DNA of 64,000 bases from Streptomyces echinatus. Its GTDB lineage: Bacteria; Actinomycetota; Actinomycetes; Streptomycetales; Streptomycetaceae. How positions within the stretch are numbered: position 1 is the first letter of the stretch; each line of letters opens with the position of its first letter. The DNA lies in contig NZ_JACHJK010000007.1 in assembly GCF_014203595.1 (NCBI RefSeq), positions 434,001 to 498,000 on the forward strand. The letters run 5' to 3'. This document shows positions 1 to 8,170 of the stretch, piece after piece. The notes under the pieces are model-generated. The model searched no databases. It worked only from the letters and a program-made list of their open reading frames with translations, and had not been told where the DNA came from. The position numbers were made by a program, and so were the translations under genes.

Positions 1-1261
1 CCAGCACCTCGCGGCCGCCCAGGTACGGGCGCAGCACCTCGGGGACCCGGACGGAGCCGTCGGCCTGCTGGTGGTTCTCCAGGATCGCCACGATCGTGCG
101 CGGGACGGCGCACAGCGTGCCGTTGAGCGTGGCCAGCGGCTTGACCTGCTTGCCGTCGCGGACCCGGATGGACAGCCGCCGGGACTGGAACTCGGTGCAG
201 TCCGAGGTCGACGTCAGCTCGCGGTACTTGCCCTGGGTCGGGACCCACGCCTCGCAGTCGTACTTACGGGCGGCCGAGGCGCCGAGGTCGGCGGAGGCGA
301 CGTCGATGACGCGGAACGGCAGCTCCAGCGAGGTCAGCCACTGCTTCTCCCACTCCAGCAGGCGCTGGTGCTCGGCCCGCGAGTCCTCGGGAGCGACGTA
401 CGAGAACATCTCGACCTTGTCGAACTGGTGCACGCGGAAGATGCCCCGCGTGTCCTTGCCGTGCGAGCCGGCCTCGCGGCGGAAGCACGGGGAGAAGCCC
501 GCGTAGCGCAGCGGCAGCTTGTCGGCGTCGATGATCTCATCCATGTGGTACGCCGCCAGCGGGACCTCGGAGGTGCCGACCAGGTACAGGTCGTCCTTGT
601 CCAGGTGGTAGACGTCCTGGGACGCCTGGCCGAGGAAGCCGGTACCCGCCATGGACTGCGGGCGGACCAGCGCCGGGGTCAGCATCGGCGTGAAGCCGGC
701 CGCGGTGGCCTGCGCGATCGCCGCGTTCACCAGGGCCAGCTCCAGCAGGGCGCCGACACCGGTGAGGAAGTAGAAGCGGGAGCCGGAGACCTTGGCGCCG
801 CGCTCGACGTCGATCGCGCCGAGCAGCTGGCCCAGCTCCAGGTGGTCCTTGGGCTCGAAGCCCTCGGCGGCGAAGTCGCGGATCGTGCCGTGCGTCTCCA
901 GCGTGACGAAGTCCTCCTCGCCGCCGACGGGCACGTCGGGGTGGACGAGGTTGCCGAGGCGGAGCAGCAGCTGCTGGGTCTCGGCGTCGGCCGCGTCGCG
1001 CTCGGCGTCGGCGGCCTTCACCTCGGTCTTCAGCTGCTCGGCGCGCTTGAGCAGCTCGGCCTTCTCGTCGGCGGTGGCCTTGGGGATCAGCTTGCCGAGC
1101 TGCTTCTGCTCGGCGCGCAGCTCGTCGAAGCGGACGCCGGAGGACCTGCGCCGCTCGTCGGCAGACAGGAGGGAGTCGACGAGCGCGACGTCCTCTCCAC
1201 GGGCGCGCTGGGACGCGCGCACACGGTCGGGGTCCTCACGGAGCAGGCGAAGGTCAATCAC
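1..1261 (-). CDS. serS: Seryl-tRNA synthetase, 3' end cut by window edge
   Basis: Cytoplasmic class II aminoacyl-tRNA synthetase that charges tRNA-Ser with serine. The frame is open from a GTG at 1261 (N-terminus MIDLRLLREDPDRVR) to base 1, giving 420 codons. The family is about 425 residues, so only a few C-terminal residues are missing. An N-terminal coiled-coil tRNA-binding arm covers about residues 30-105 (AEQKQLGKLIPKA, AEAETQQLLLRLGN-like segments). The catalytic core follows, with the TSEVPLAAYH segment and the motif 2 stretch FRREAGSHGKDTRG. The upstream 540 bp carry DnaA boxes rather than another gene. Product call is very sure; the start is supported by the family-typical N-terminus. 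Confidence 0.95.
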   Translation of the reverse strand, partial: MIDLRLLREDPDRVRASQRARGEDVALVDSLLSADERRRSSGVRFDELRAEQKQLGKLIPKATADEKAELLKRAEQLKTEVKAADAERDAADAETQQLLLRLGNLVHPDVPVGGEEDFVTLETHGTIRDFAAEGFEPKDHLELGQLLGAIDVERGAKVSGSRFYFLTGVGALLELALVNAAIAQATAAGFTPMLTPALVRPQSMAGTGFLGQASQDVYHLDKDDLYLVGTSEVPLAAYHMDEIIDADKLPLRYAGFSPCFRREAGSHGKDTRGIFRVHQFDKVEMFSYVAPEDSRAEHQRLLEWEKQWLTSLELPFRVIDVASADLGASAARKYDCEAWVPTQGKYRELTSTSDCTEFQSRRLSIRVRDGKQVKPLATLNGTLCAVPRTIVAILENHQQADGSVRVPEVLRPYLGGREVL

Positions 1262-1438
1262 GGGGCCAAGGCTACCGGTGCGGGGTCGCCGCTCACGAAT
1301 CACTATTCCGGGGAGTTCGGATTGGCGGCTTACGTTCCGTTATGCGGTAAATGCCGAACGTGTTCCCCGCGTCAAGGGAAAAGCGTCTCACTCCCTGGGA
1401 CGGGGCAGGGCTCCGGTGCCCGGTTGACCGGATTTCCT

Positions 1439-1778
1439 TGTGGAGAACGGGATTTGGCGACCCGGTTGTCCACAGGGATCCAGGCCCTCCGGAGAGTTAT
1501 CCACAGGCTGTGTGGACAGTCTGTGGATTTCGGAATTGATCACTCCGGAAACGCCGAACGGACTGAAGAATTCCCGGGTCAAACCCTGCTGACACCCACT
1601 TTCGGGTGGAAAACGGTCGCCCCAAAAGATGAACCAAAGGAAACGGGTGGACGAAGGGTGACCCAGGGAGCGGTGACCTCCGGTGGGGTCTGTAGGGCGA
1701 TTTGTCGACCCGGTGACACTGCCCTGTCGACTTGTCCCCAGGTCGAGAAGGGAACCTGTGGATAACTCCTGTGGATAA
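1439..1778. promoter_or_regulatory. Cluster of DnaA boxes in the serS-pheA intergenic region
   Basis: The 540 bp between serS and pheA hold no plausible gene but several 9-mers of the DnaA-box type. Exact TTGTCCACA lies at 1466-1474 and exact TTATCCACA at 1497-1505. TGTGGATAA (the same box reversed) occurs at 1757-1765 and 1770-1778, 13 bp apart. One-mismatch boxes lie at 1439-1447 (TGTGGAGAA), 1511-1519 (TGTGGACAG) and 1732-1740 (TTGTCCCCA), with a weaker one at 1523-1531. There is no dnaA or dnaN nearby, so this is not oriC. It more likely titrates DnaA or regulates local genes. Confidence 0.8.
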
Positions 1779-1801
1779 CGTTCCTATGCAGGTACGACTG
1801 G

Positions 1802-2734
1802 CTAGAACCGGCCGTCCTGGCAGCGTGCCACCCAGTCGGCGGCGGCCATGAACTCCTCGTCCGACGTCCCCGGCAGCGTCGGCCGGGACTGGGCCGGCGT
1901 GATGTCCGCGCGCGGATAGGAACCGAGAAAGCGGACCTGGAGACAGATCCGGCGCAGCCCCATCAGTGTCTCCGCCATCCGCCGGTCGGCGATATGGCCC
2001 TCCGCGTCGATGCAGAAGCAGTAATTGCCGATGCCGGCACCGGTCGGCCGGGACTGGAGCAGCATGAGGTTGATGCCGCGGGAGGCGAATTCGCCGAGCA
2101 GGTCGCGCAGGGCGCCGGGGTGGTCGTCCCGCTGCCACAGCACCACCGAGGTCTTGTCGGCACCGGTGGGTGCGGCCGGCCGGGCCGGGCGGCCGACCAG
2201 CACGAACCGGGTCTGCGCGTTCTCCGCGTCGTGGATCCCGGTCTCCAGTGCTTCGAGGCCGTACCGGGCGGCGGCGAACTCGCCCGCGAAGGCGGCGTCG
2301 TAGCGGCCCTCCTGGACCAGGCGGGCGGCGTCCGCGTTGGAGGCGGCGGACTCCCAGAGGGCGTCCGGGAGGTTCGTGCGCAGCCAGTTGCGCACCTGCG
2401 GCTGCGCTGCGGGGTGGGCGGAGACCGTCTTGATGTCCGCGAGCTTGGTGCCCGGCCGGACCAGCAGCGCGAAGGTGATCGACAGCAGCACCTCGCGGTA
2501 GATCATCAGCGGTTCGCCCGCGACCAGTTCGTCCAGGGTGGTGGTGATGCCGCCCTCGACGGAGTTCTCGATCGGCACGAACGCCGCCTCGGCCTCGCCG
2601 ACCCGGACCGCGTCCAGCGCGGACTGCACCGACACGTACGGGATCAGCTCCCGGGTGGCGGCCTCCGGGAGCGTGCGCAGGGCGACCTCCGTGAAGGTGC
2701 CCTCCGGGCCGAGATAGGCATAGCTCGCTGGCAT
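1802..2734 (-). CDS. pheA: Prephenate dehydratase
   Basis: Converts prephenate to phenylpyruvate, the committed step to phenylalanine, in the cytoplasm. The protein has 310 residues and starts MPASYAYLGPEGTFTEVAL, the classic PDT N-terminus. The catalytic domain (about residues 1-185) carries IENSVEGGITTTLDEL and the NAQTRFVLVG segment, whose TRF motif is catalytic. The C-terminal ACT domain (about 200-285) contains LLQSRPTG, the ESRP-type phenylalanine feedback site. It is monofunctional, without a chorismate mutase domain, as usual in actinobacteria. The ATG at 2734 matches family N-termini; the frame stays open further upstream, but that is copper-gene shadow sequence. DnaA boxes lie beyond its 3' end. 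Confidence 0.95.
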   Translation of the reverse strand: MPASYAYLGPEGTFTEVALRTLPEAATRELIPYVSVQSALDAVRVGEAEAAFVPIENSVEGGITTTLDELVAGEPLMIYREVLLSITFALLVRPGTKLADIKTVSAHPAAQPQVRNWLRTNLPDALWESAASNADAARLVQEGRYDAAFAGEFAAARYGLEALETGIHDAENAQTRFVLVGRPARPAAPTGADKTSVVLWQRDDHPGALRDLLGEFASRGINLMLLQSRPTGAGIGNYCFCIDAEGHIADRRMAETLMGLRRICLQVRFLGSYPRADITPAQSRPTLPGTSDEEFMAAADWVARCQDGRF

Positions 2735-2814
2735 GTACCTCACCCTAACGGCCGTAGGGGGAGCAGGCGTCCGTGTCTCAGGAATGCCACTCGTCCGTGT
2801 GGTTTGAACCCGGT

Positions 2815-4095
2815 TCACCCTTCGAGCAGCCGCTGGCCGACGTATTCGCCCTTCGCCGCCCCGCCGGGGACCGCGAACAGGCCGCTCGCCTCGTGCCGGA
2901 TGAACTTCGACAGCGCGTCTCCCCGGTCGAGCTTGCGCTGCACCGGGACGAAGCCGCGCAGCGGGTCCGCCTGCCAGCAGACGAAGAGGAGACCGGCGTC
3001 CGGTGTGCCGTCCCGGTCGATGCCGTCGTGGTAGGAGAAGGGGCGCCGCAGCATGGCCGCGCCGCCGTTGCGGTCCGGCCGGGTGATCCGCGCGTGCGCG
3101 GTGAGCGGGACGGCGAGGTCGCCCTTGGCGTCGGTCTTCTCCAGGTCCATCGGGGTCGTCTCGGAGCCGCCGGACAGCGGCGCCCCGTCGGCCTTGCGCC
3201 GCCCGATGACCTGCTCCTGGGCGGAGAGCGACAGCTTCTCCCAGTCGTCCAGGAGCATGCGGATGCGGCGTACGACGGCGTAGGAGCCGTTCGCCATCCA
3301 CGCGGGCTGACCCGAGGCGGGCACGAAGATCCGCTGGTCGAAGTCGGCGTCGGCCGGCCTCGGATTGCGGGTGCCGTCGATCTGGCCCATGAGGTTGCGG
3401 GCCGTCATGGGGTGGGCGGTGGCGCCCGGACTGCGGTTGAAGCCGTTCATCTGCCAGCGCACCCGCGCGGCCGAGCCGGCGTCCTTCTGGAGCGCGCGCA
3501 GGGCGTGGAAGGCGACCAGGGCGTCGTTCGCGCCGATCTGCACCCACAGGTCGCCGTCGCTGCGGGACCTGTCGAGCTGGTCGGAGGAGAAGTCCGGCAG
3601 CGGGTCGAGCGCGGCGGGCCGCTGCTTCTCCAGGCCCGTCCGGCCGAAGAATCCGTGCCCGAAGCCGAAGGTGACCGTCAGCGAGGACGGCCCGGCGTCC
3701 CGGGCCACACAGGTGTCGTCGTGCGGGGCGGCCTCGCCCGCCATCAGCCGCTCGGCCGTCGCCGACCAGCGGCGCAGCAGGGCCGCCGCCTCCTTGCGGC
3801 CCGCGCCCGCCGCCAGGTCGAAGGCGACGAGATGGCCGCATGCCTGGAGGCCCTCGGTGATGCCGGGCTGATGTTTCCCGTGAAACATCGCGCGGCCGGA
3901 GCCCACCGACGTCAGCGGGGTCGCCCCGGCGGGCGCGGCGGCGTATCCCACGGCCCCGCCGGCCGCGCCGAGCACGAGCCCGGTGGCGCCGGCGGTGCCG
4001 AGCAGGGCGCGCCGGGAGACGCCGCCGGCGCCGGACGCGGGCTCCGCCGGCGGTGCGCCGGGGGTACGGGCCGCCTGTATGGACTGGTCGGGCAT
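2815..4095 (-). CDS. dtpA: Tat-exported DyP-type heme peroxidase
   Basis: Extracytoplasmic dye-decolourising peroxidase of 426 residues. The N-terminus has the twin-arginine signal SRRALLGTAGATGL (about residues 27-40), so it should be exported folded. The family signature GxxDG is present as GQIDGTRNP with Asp240. The heme-ligand His is expected in TAHARITRPD (His334) and the distal Arg just before PFSYHDG (about 350). It is the last gene of the minus-strand copper operon, starting 8 bp after the copC-copD stop. In S. lividans the homologous DtpA is tied to copper delivery to the radical oxidase GlxA; that role is inferred here from neighbours. The efeB-like label used in some annotations refers to the same fold. 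Confidence 0.92.
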   Translation of the reverse strand: MPDQSIQAARTPGAPPAEPASGAGGVSRRALLGTAGATGLVLGAAGGAVGYAAAPAGATPLTSVGSGRAMFHGKHQPGITEGLQACGHLVAFDLAAGAGRKEAAALLRRWSATAERLMAGEAAPHDDTCVARDAGPSSLTVTFGFGHGFFGRTGLEKQRPAALDPLPDFSSDQLDRSRSDGDLWVQIGANDALVAFHALRALQKDAGSAARVRWQMNGFNRSPGATAHPMTARNLMGQIDGTRNPRPADADFDQRIFVPASGQPAWMANGSYAVVRRIRMLLDDWEKLSLSAQEQVIGRRKADGAPLSGGSETTPMDLEKTDAKGDLAVPLTAHARITRPDRNGGAAMLRRPFSYHDGIDRDGTPDAGLLFVCWQADPLRGFVPVQRKLDRGDALSKFIRHEASGLFAVPGGAAKGEYVGQRLLEG

Positions 4096-4103
4096 GGTGC
4101 GGT

Positions 4104-6023
4104 TCAGCCGATCTGCGCGTTCTTGGAGACGGACGCCTGGTCGATGTCGGAGGTGCGTACCGTGACGGCGATCTTCCAGTCGCCCGCCACGGGGATCTGC
4201 ACCTCGTTCGCCGACCAGTGTCCGGTGGTGATGTGGTCGGGGTTCACGGCGAGCGGGCCGATCTTCTGCGCCTCCAGGGTGAAGGCGACCTTCACCTCGG
4301 GGACGTCGAAGGCCCGGCCGTTGGGCCGCTGGACGTAGACGTGCATCTCGTTGCCGCCCACGCGCGCGGGGTCGATGTCGATGCTGACGACACCCTTGCC
4401 GTCGGCGCCGCCGGTGTCGAACGGCATGTCCAGGGTGAGCGCGCCGGACGCCGCCGAGGTGCCGGAACCGGCCGGGGCGGAGGTGGCCGCCCTGGCCTCC
4501 TGCTCGGTGCGGCCGGGCTCGGTCTGGGTCAGCGCGGTGGTGACCGCGAGCAGCACGATGGCGACACCGGCCTCGGTGAGCACGGAGCGGCGCAGCCCGA
4601 AGCGGTTCGGGTCGGCGTCCCGCACCCGCTTCTGCCGGGCGGCGTCGACGGCCGCGCGCTGCCGGGCGAGCTGGGCGGCCCGCTGGGAGTCACCGCTGCC
4701 GGTGGCCTTGCCGCCGCCCTTGCCGGCCGTGCGCGAGGCGGTGACCTGTTCCTTCTCGGTCCGGGCCGGCTTCGCCCCGGCGGCGCCGGCCTGGTCCGTG
4801 AGCCGTCCCGTCCATCGCCGGGACACCGCCGCGACCCCGACCAGCACCGCCACCAGCCCGATCTTGACCAGCAGCAGCTGCCCGTAGCGGGTGTCGGTGA
4901 ACGCCGACCAGGAGCCGAGCTGCCGCCAGGACTGGTAGGCGCCGGTGGCGACGAGCGCGAGGACGGAGCCGAAGGCCAGCCGGGAGAAGCGGCGTGCGGC
5001 GGTGGCCTCGACCGGGGTGCCGGCGGGCGCCCGGTACAGCGCGACCAGCAACGCGGTGAGACCGCCCAGCCAGCAGGCGACGGCCAGCAGATGGACGACG
5101 TCCACCGGCATGGCGAGGCCCGGCTGGAGCCCGGTGGAGGCATGCTCGGCCATGGCCCAGCTGGTCGCGAGCCCGGCCGCGACGACCACGCCGCCGACCG
5201 CGAGACCGAAGGTCAGGTCGCGCTTCTCCGTGCCCTCCTCGCGCCGGGTGTAGGCGCCGAAGAGGACGGCGACGAACAGCGCGGCGGCGGCGAGCAGCAG
5301 CAGCCGGGAGACCAGCGCCGCACCGGTCTTGGTCTGCAGCACCTGGCCGAGCAGGTCGAGGTCGAAGACGTCGGCGAGCTTGCCCGAGCCGGTGTACGAG
5401 CCGCGCAGGAGCAGCAGCCACAGGGTGGCCGCGGTGAGCGCGACCCAGCCGCCGACGACCAGCCGCTGCAGGGCCCGTACCCCCGCGCCCCGCTGCCAGC
5501 AGGCGAGGACGAAGGCCGCGCCGCCGGCGAGCACGATGAAGCCCGCGTACGACACATACCGTCCGAAGGCGTAGAGCCCGCCCACGATTCCGCCGCCCGC
5601 GGTGGGGCCGGTGCCGGAGACGACGGTCTGGGAGGGCGCCCCGACGGAGAAGGTGTAGGCGCCGGCGACGGGGTGGCTGTCTGCCGAGACGACCTGGTAG
5701 GTGACGGTGTAGGTGCCCTTGGCCAGGCCGCTCTTGAGCTTCACGGCGTACGTCGTCCCGCTCACGGCCACGGGGCTGCCCGTCTGGACCGGCTTGCCCC
5801 GGGGGTCGAGGACGCGCAGGGAGTCGTCGTTCATCGCCACCTTCTCGGAGAAGGTGAGCGACACCTGGGTGGGCGCCTCGTCGACCACCACCCCCTGCGC
5901 GGGGTCACTGCCGGTCAGCGCCGCGTGGGCGGAGGCCGGTCCGGCGCCCGCCAGCAGCGCGCCGGTGACGGCGAGGCACAGCAGCAGCAGGACCCGCAGG
6001 CGGGGGGCGATGGTCCGGGTCAC
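4104..6023 (-). CDS. CopC-CopD fusion copper protein with C-terminal YtkA-like domain
   Basis: Membrane copper-handling protein of 639 residues. A signal peptide ends in ...GPASA, so the mature protein would begin HAALTGSDPAQG, exposing the N-terminal histidine typical of CopC copper binding. The CopC domain covers about residues 33-125. Then come about eight membrane segments (roughly 150-430), matching CopD. A Lys/Arg/Ala-rich loop (TEKEQVTASRTAGKGGGKA) and a further segment follow, and an extracellular beta domain (about 515-639) resembles YtkA-like domains. GTG start at 6023 follows a GGGAGGG ribosome site. It lies between ecuC and dtpA in one operon. Likely copper import or periplasm-like delivery; transport direction is not shown by sequence. 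Confidence 0.88.
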   Translation of the reverse strand: MTRTIAPRLRVLLLLCLAVTGALLAGAGPASAHAALTGSDPAQGVVVDEAPTQVSLTFSEKVAMNDDSLRVLDPRGKPVQTGSPVAVSGTTYAVKLKSGLAKGTYTVTYQVVSADSHPVAGAYTFSVGAPSQTVVSGTGPTAGGGIVGGLYAFGRYVSYAGFIVLAGGAAFVLACWQRGAGVRALQRLVVGGWVALTAATLWLLLLRGSYTGSGKLADVFDLDLLGQVLQTKTGAALVSRLLLLAAAALFVAVLFGAYTRREEGTEKRDLTFGLAVGGVVVAAGLATSWAMAEHASTGLQPGLAMPVDVVHLLAVACWLGGLTALLVALYRAPAGTPVEATAARRFSRLAFGSVLALVATGAYQSWRQLGSWSAFTDTRYGQLLLVKIGLVAVLVGVAAVSRRWTGRLTDQAGAAGAKPARTEKEQVTASRTAGKGGGKATGSGDSQRAAQLARQRAAVDAARQKRVRDADPNRFGLRRSVLTEAGVAIVLLAVTTALTQTEPGRTEQEARAATSAPAGSGTSAASGALTLDMPFDTGGADGKGVVSIDIDPARVGGNEMHVYVQRPNGRAFDVPEVKVAFTLEAQKIGPLAVNPDHITTGHWSANEVQIPVAGDWKIAVTVRTSDIDQASVSKNAQIG

Positions 6024-6036
6024 GGTGGTCCCTCCC

Positions 6037-6504
6037 TCAGTGGCCGGTCGTCGGGTTGTACGTCGCGGACTTCACCGGCATCTCGACGGTGAGGGGTCCG
6101 GATGTGGCGAAGGTGAGCTTCACGGCGACGGTCTGGCCCTGCTTGGGCGCGCGCTTCAGCTCCTCGAACATCAGGTGGTTGCCACCGCTTCGGAACACGA
6201 GCCGGCCGTGGGCCGGTATGGAGAAGGAGGACTTCTCCGCCATGGCACCGCCGACGGTGCTGTGCATGGTGACCTGGCCGGCGACGTCACTGGTGACCGA
6301 GGTCAGCGTGTCCTCGGCCGCGCCCTCGTTGGTGATCGTCAGGAAACCGGCCGCCATGTCGGCGGAGACCGGCTGGGGCATGTAGGAGGAGCTGACGGCC
6401 AGCTCGGCCTTGTCCGTACCGGATTCCGCACCGGACCCGGAGCAGCCCGTGAGGGCCACGGCACCGGCGAGCGCGCCGGCGGTCAGGACGGCACTGCGCC
6501 TCAC
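6037..6504 (-). CDS. ecuC: Extracellular copper chaperone, PCu(A)C family lipoprotein
   Basis: Lipoprotein of 155 residues that carries Cu(I) on the outer face of the membrane. A signal peptide runs into the lipobox LTGC (Cys about 21). The PCu(A)C copper site is spread over the Met/His motifs TMHSTVGG and GGNHLMFEE, matching the family pattern of His and Met separated by about 40 residues. The GTG start at 6504 overlaps the sco stop (GTGA), so the two are translationally coupled. In S. lividans this chaperone passes copper to Sco. Function from family and context; identity is clear. Confidence 0.9.
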   Translation of the reverse strand: MRRSAVLTAGALAGAVALTGCSGSGAESGTDKAELAVSSSYMPQPVSADMAAGFLTITNEGAAEDTLTSVTSDVAGQVTMHSTVGGAMAEKSSFSIPAHGRLVFRSGGNHLMFEELKRAPKQGQTVAVKLTFATSGPLTVEMPVKSATYNPTTGH

Positions 6505-7154
6505 GGCTTGGCTCCCTCGACGAGCTTGGGCAGGTCCTTGGTGTAGACGTCGACCGTGGCCAGCTCGCCGTAGAGGACGTAACCGGCGTCGGTCTTCGGC
6601 GAGAAGGCGATGACCTGGGTGCCGTGCATCGAGACGAGTTTGCCGTTCTTGTCCTTCGTCGTCGGCTCCACGGCGATGTGGAGCGCCCGGGCGCCGGCCT
6701 GCACCTTGCCGAAATCGCCGGTCAGGCCGATGAACTGCGGGTCGATGCCCTTGAGCCACTTGCCCAGCTCGGCGGGCGTGTCGCGGCCGGGGTCGGTGGT
6801 GACGAACACGACCCGGAGATCGTCCTGCTCCGCCTTGGGCAGCGCCTTCTTGGCGACGGCGATGTTGCTCATCGTCGTGGGGCAGATGTCGGGGCAGTGC
6901 GTGTAGCCGAAGTAGACCAGGGTCGGGTGGCCCTTGGTCTCCTTGCGGAGGTCGTACTTCTTGCCGTGGGTGTCGGTGAGGACCAGGTCCGGCTTGGCGA
7001 ACGGCTGGTCCAGGACGGTGGCGGCCTTGCCGGAGCCGGAGCCGCCCGAGACCACGGCGACCGGCGATGTGTCGTCGTCCCCGTTGCCGCAGGCGGAGAG
7101 GGTCAGCGTGGCGGCGGCGAGCAGCGCGGCCGCGGCGAACGTCTTCTTGCGCAT
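6501..7154 (-). CDS. sco: Sco1/SenC-type copper metallochaperone
   Basis: Thioredoxin-fold lipoprotein of 217 residues. The signal peptide ends with lipobox LSAC (Cys about 22). The copper/redox motif CxxxC is in YTHCPDICPTT, and the third copper ligand His is in LVSMHGTQVIAF, the usual Sco spacing. Family members load copper into cytochrome oxidase CuA or, in Streptomyces, into cuproenzymes of development. The stop overlaps the ecuC start. No strong Shine-Dalgarno precedes the ATG at 7154, and a hairpin lies just upstream, so its translation or transcription may be modulated relative to ycnI. Confidence 0.93.
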   Translation of the reverse strand: MRKKTFAAAALLAAATLTLSACGNGDDDTSPVAVVSGGSGSGKAATVLDQPFAKPDLVLTDTHGKKYDLRKETKGHPTLVYFGYTHCPDICPTTMSNIAVAKKALPKAEQDDLRVVFVTTDPGRDTPAELGKWLKGIDPQFIGLTGDFGKVQAGARALHIAVEPTTKDKNGKLVSMHGTQVIAFSPKTDAGYVLYGELATVDVYTKDLPKLVEGAKP

Positions 7155-7185
7155 AGGAAAATGTCCCAGATGTGTGTACTCCGGC

Positions 7186-7241
7186 GCGCACCGGGGTCGT
7201 CCGGGGCGTCGTGGGACGACCACGTACGACGCCCGGTGCGC
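7186..7241 (-). promoter_or_regulatory. Nested inverted repeats between ycnI and sco
   Basis: GCGCACCGGG at 7186-7195 pairs perfectly with CCCGGTGCGC at 7232-7241. Inside it CCGGGGCGTCGT (7201-7212) pairs with ACGACGCCCGG (7226-7236) with one bulged base. It sits in the 103-bp gap between the ycnI stop and the sco start on the same strand. There is no T-tract. It could be a partial terminator, an RNA-processing site or a regulatory hairpin. Confidence 0.6.
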
Positions 7242-7257
7242 GCTGCGGAACGAAGGC

Positions 7258-7998
7258 TCAGGCGGTGGTCCGGCGACGGCCCGCGAAGATCCCGTAGGCC
7301 ACGCCCGCGACGCCGATGACGATGCCGGCCACGCCGAGCACCCGCGCGGTGGTGTCGGTGCCGCTGTCGGAGTCCTCGGCGGCGGCCGTCTTCTCGGTCT
7401 TGCCGGTCTTGTCGGTCTTGTCGTCGGCGCCGGCCGCGCTCGCGGAGCCGTGGTGGTCGTCGGTGGCGGCGGACAGCTCCAGGACGGGGGCCGGGTTCTC
7501 CGGCTCGTCCTGGCCCTCCTGGGGCACCTCGATCCAGCGCACGACCTCCTTGTTGGAGTAGGTCTGGATCGCCTTGAACACCAGCTGGTCGGCGTCCTCG
7601 GGCAGGGCGCCCAGGGAGAGCGGGAACTTCTGGAAGTAGCCGGGCTCGATGCCCTTGCCGTCGGCGGTCCAGGTGACCTTGGTGACGGCCTCGTCGATCT
7701 TCTCGCCGTGCATGGTCAGCGGCTTGGCCAGCTTCGACTTGGTGACGGCGACCTTCCAGCCGGGGATGGGCTGCGGCATCACCGAGGCGAGCGGGTGGTC
7801 GGCGGGCAGGTTCACCTCGATCTTGGTGGTCGAGGCGTCGTCGCGCTCGTTCGGGACCTTGAAGTCGACGACCGCGTAACCGCCCTTGGCCGCGGTGCCT
7901 TCCGGCTGCACGCTGACGTGCGCGAAGGCGGGGGCGGACAGGGCGAGGACGGCCGAGCCGGCGACGACGGTGGCGGCGGCGATACGAGAAGCCTTCAT
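7258..7998 (-). CDS. ycnI: YcnI-family copper-binding membrane-anchored protein
   Basis: Secreted protein of 246 residues, first gene of the copper operon. The signal peptide ends ...SAPAFA, so the mature protein begins HVSVQPEGTAA; the N-terminal His is the copper ligand in YcnI (DUF1775). The YcnI domain spans about residues 30-180 and includes LPADHPLASVMPQPIPGWKV. A Lys/Thr/Asp-rich linker with a DDHHGS patch follows. A final membrane helix (about 218-238) ends in the positive tail GRRR, giving a sortase-free C-terminal anchor. The frame is open upstream to 8067, but the signal peptide fixes the ATG at 7998. Confidence 0.9.
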   Translation of the reverse strand: MKASRIAAATVVAGSAVLALSAPAFAHVSVQPEGTAAKGGYAVVDFKVPNERDDASTTKIEVNLPADHPLASVMPQPIPGWKVAVTKSKLAKPLTMHGEKIDEAVTKVTWTADGKGIEPGYFQKFPLSLGALPEDADQLVFKAIQTYSNKEVVRWIEVPQEGQDEPENPAPVLELSAATDDHHGSASAAGADDKTDKTGKTEKTAAAEDSDSGTDTTARVLGVAGIVIGVAGVAYGIFAGRRRTTA

Positions 7999-8170
7999 GG
8001 CAGGAGTACTCCACTCCGAGTGAGTTCCGGTGCTGATCAGGAGTACGCGTGCGCGGGGAGGTATCACTCGTGGTGACCCGGCCCGATGTGCGCACGCGCG
8101 CGCCGCACGACGGCGGCCCTCCTGTCCGGTTCTCCGTTTCCGGAGCCGCTGGAGTGGTGGTCGCGTCGTG

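Noticed and set aside
71..1765. Long plus-strand open frame over serS and its upstream region
   Set aside because: It is antisense to a certain serS gene. Long antisense frames are expected at more than 70% GC, and it runs through the DnaA-box region with unlikely composition.
1439..1778. Chromosomal oriC
   Set aside because: DnaA boxes are present, but there are far fewer than in a Streptomyces origin and no dnaA, dnaN or AT-rich unwinding region is present.
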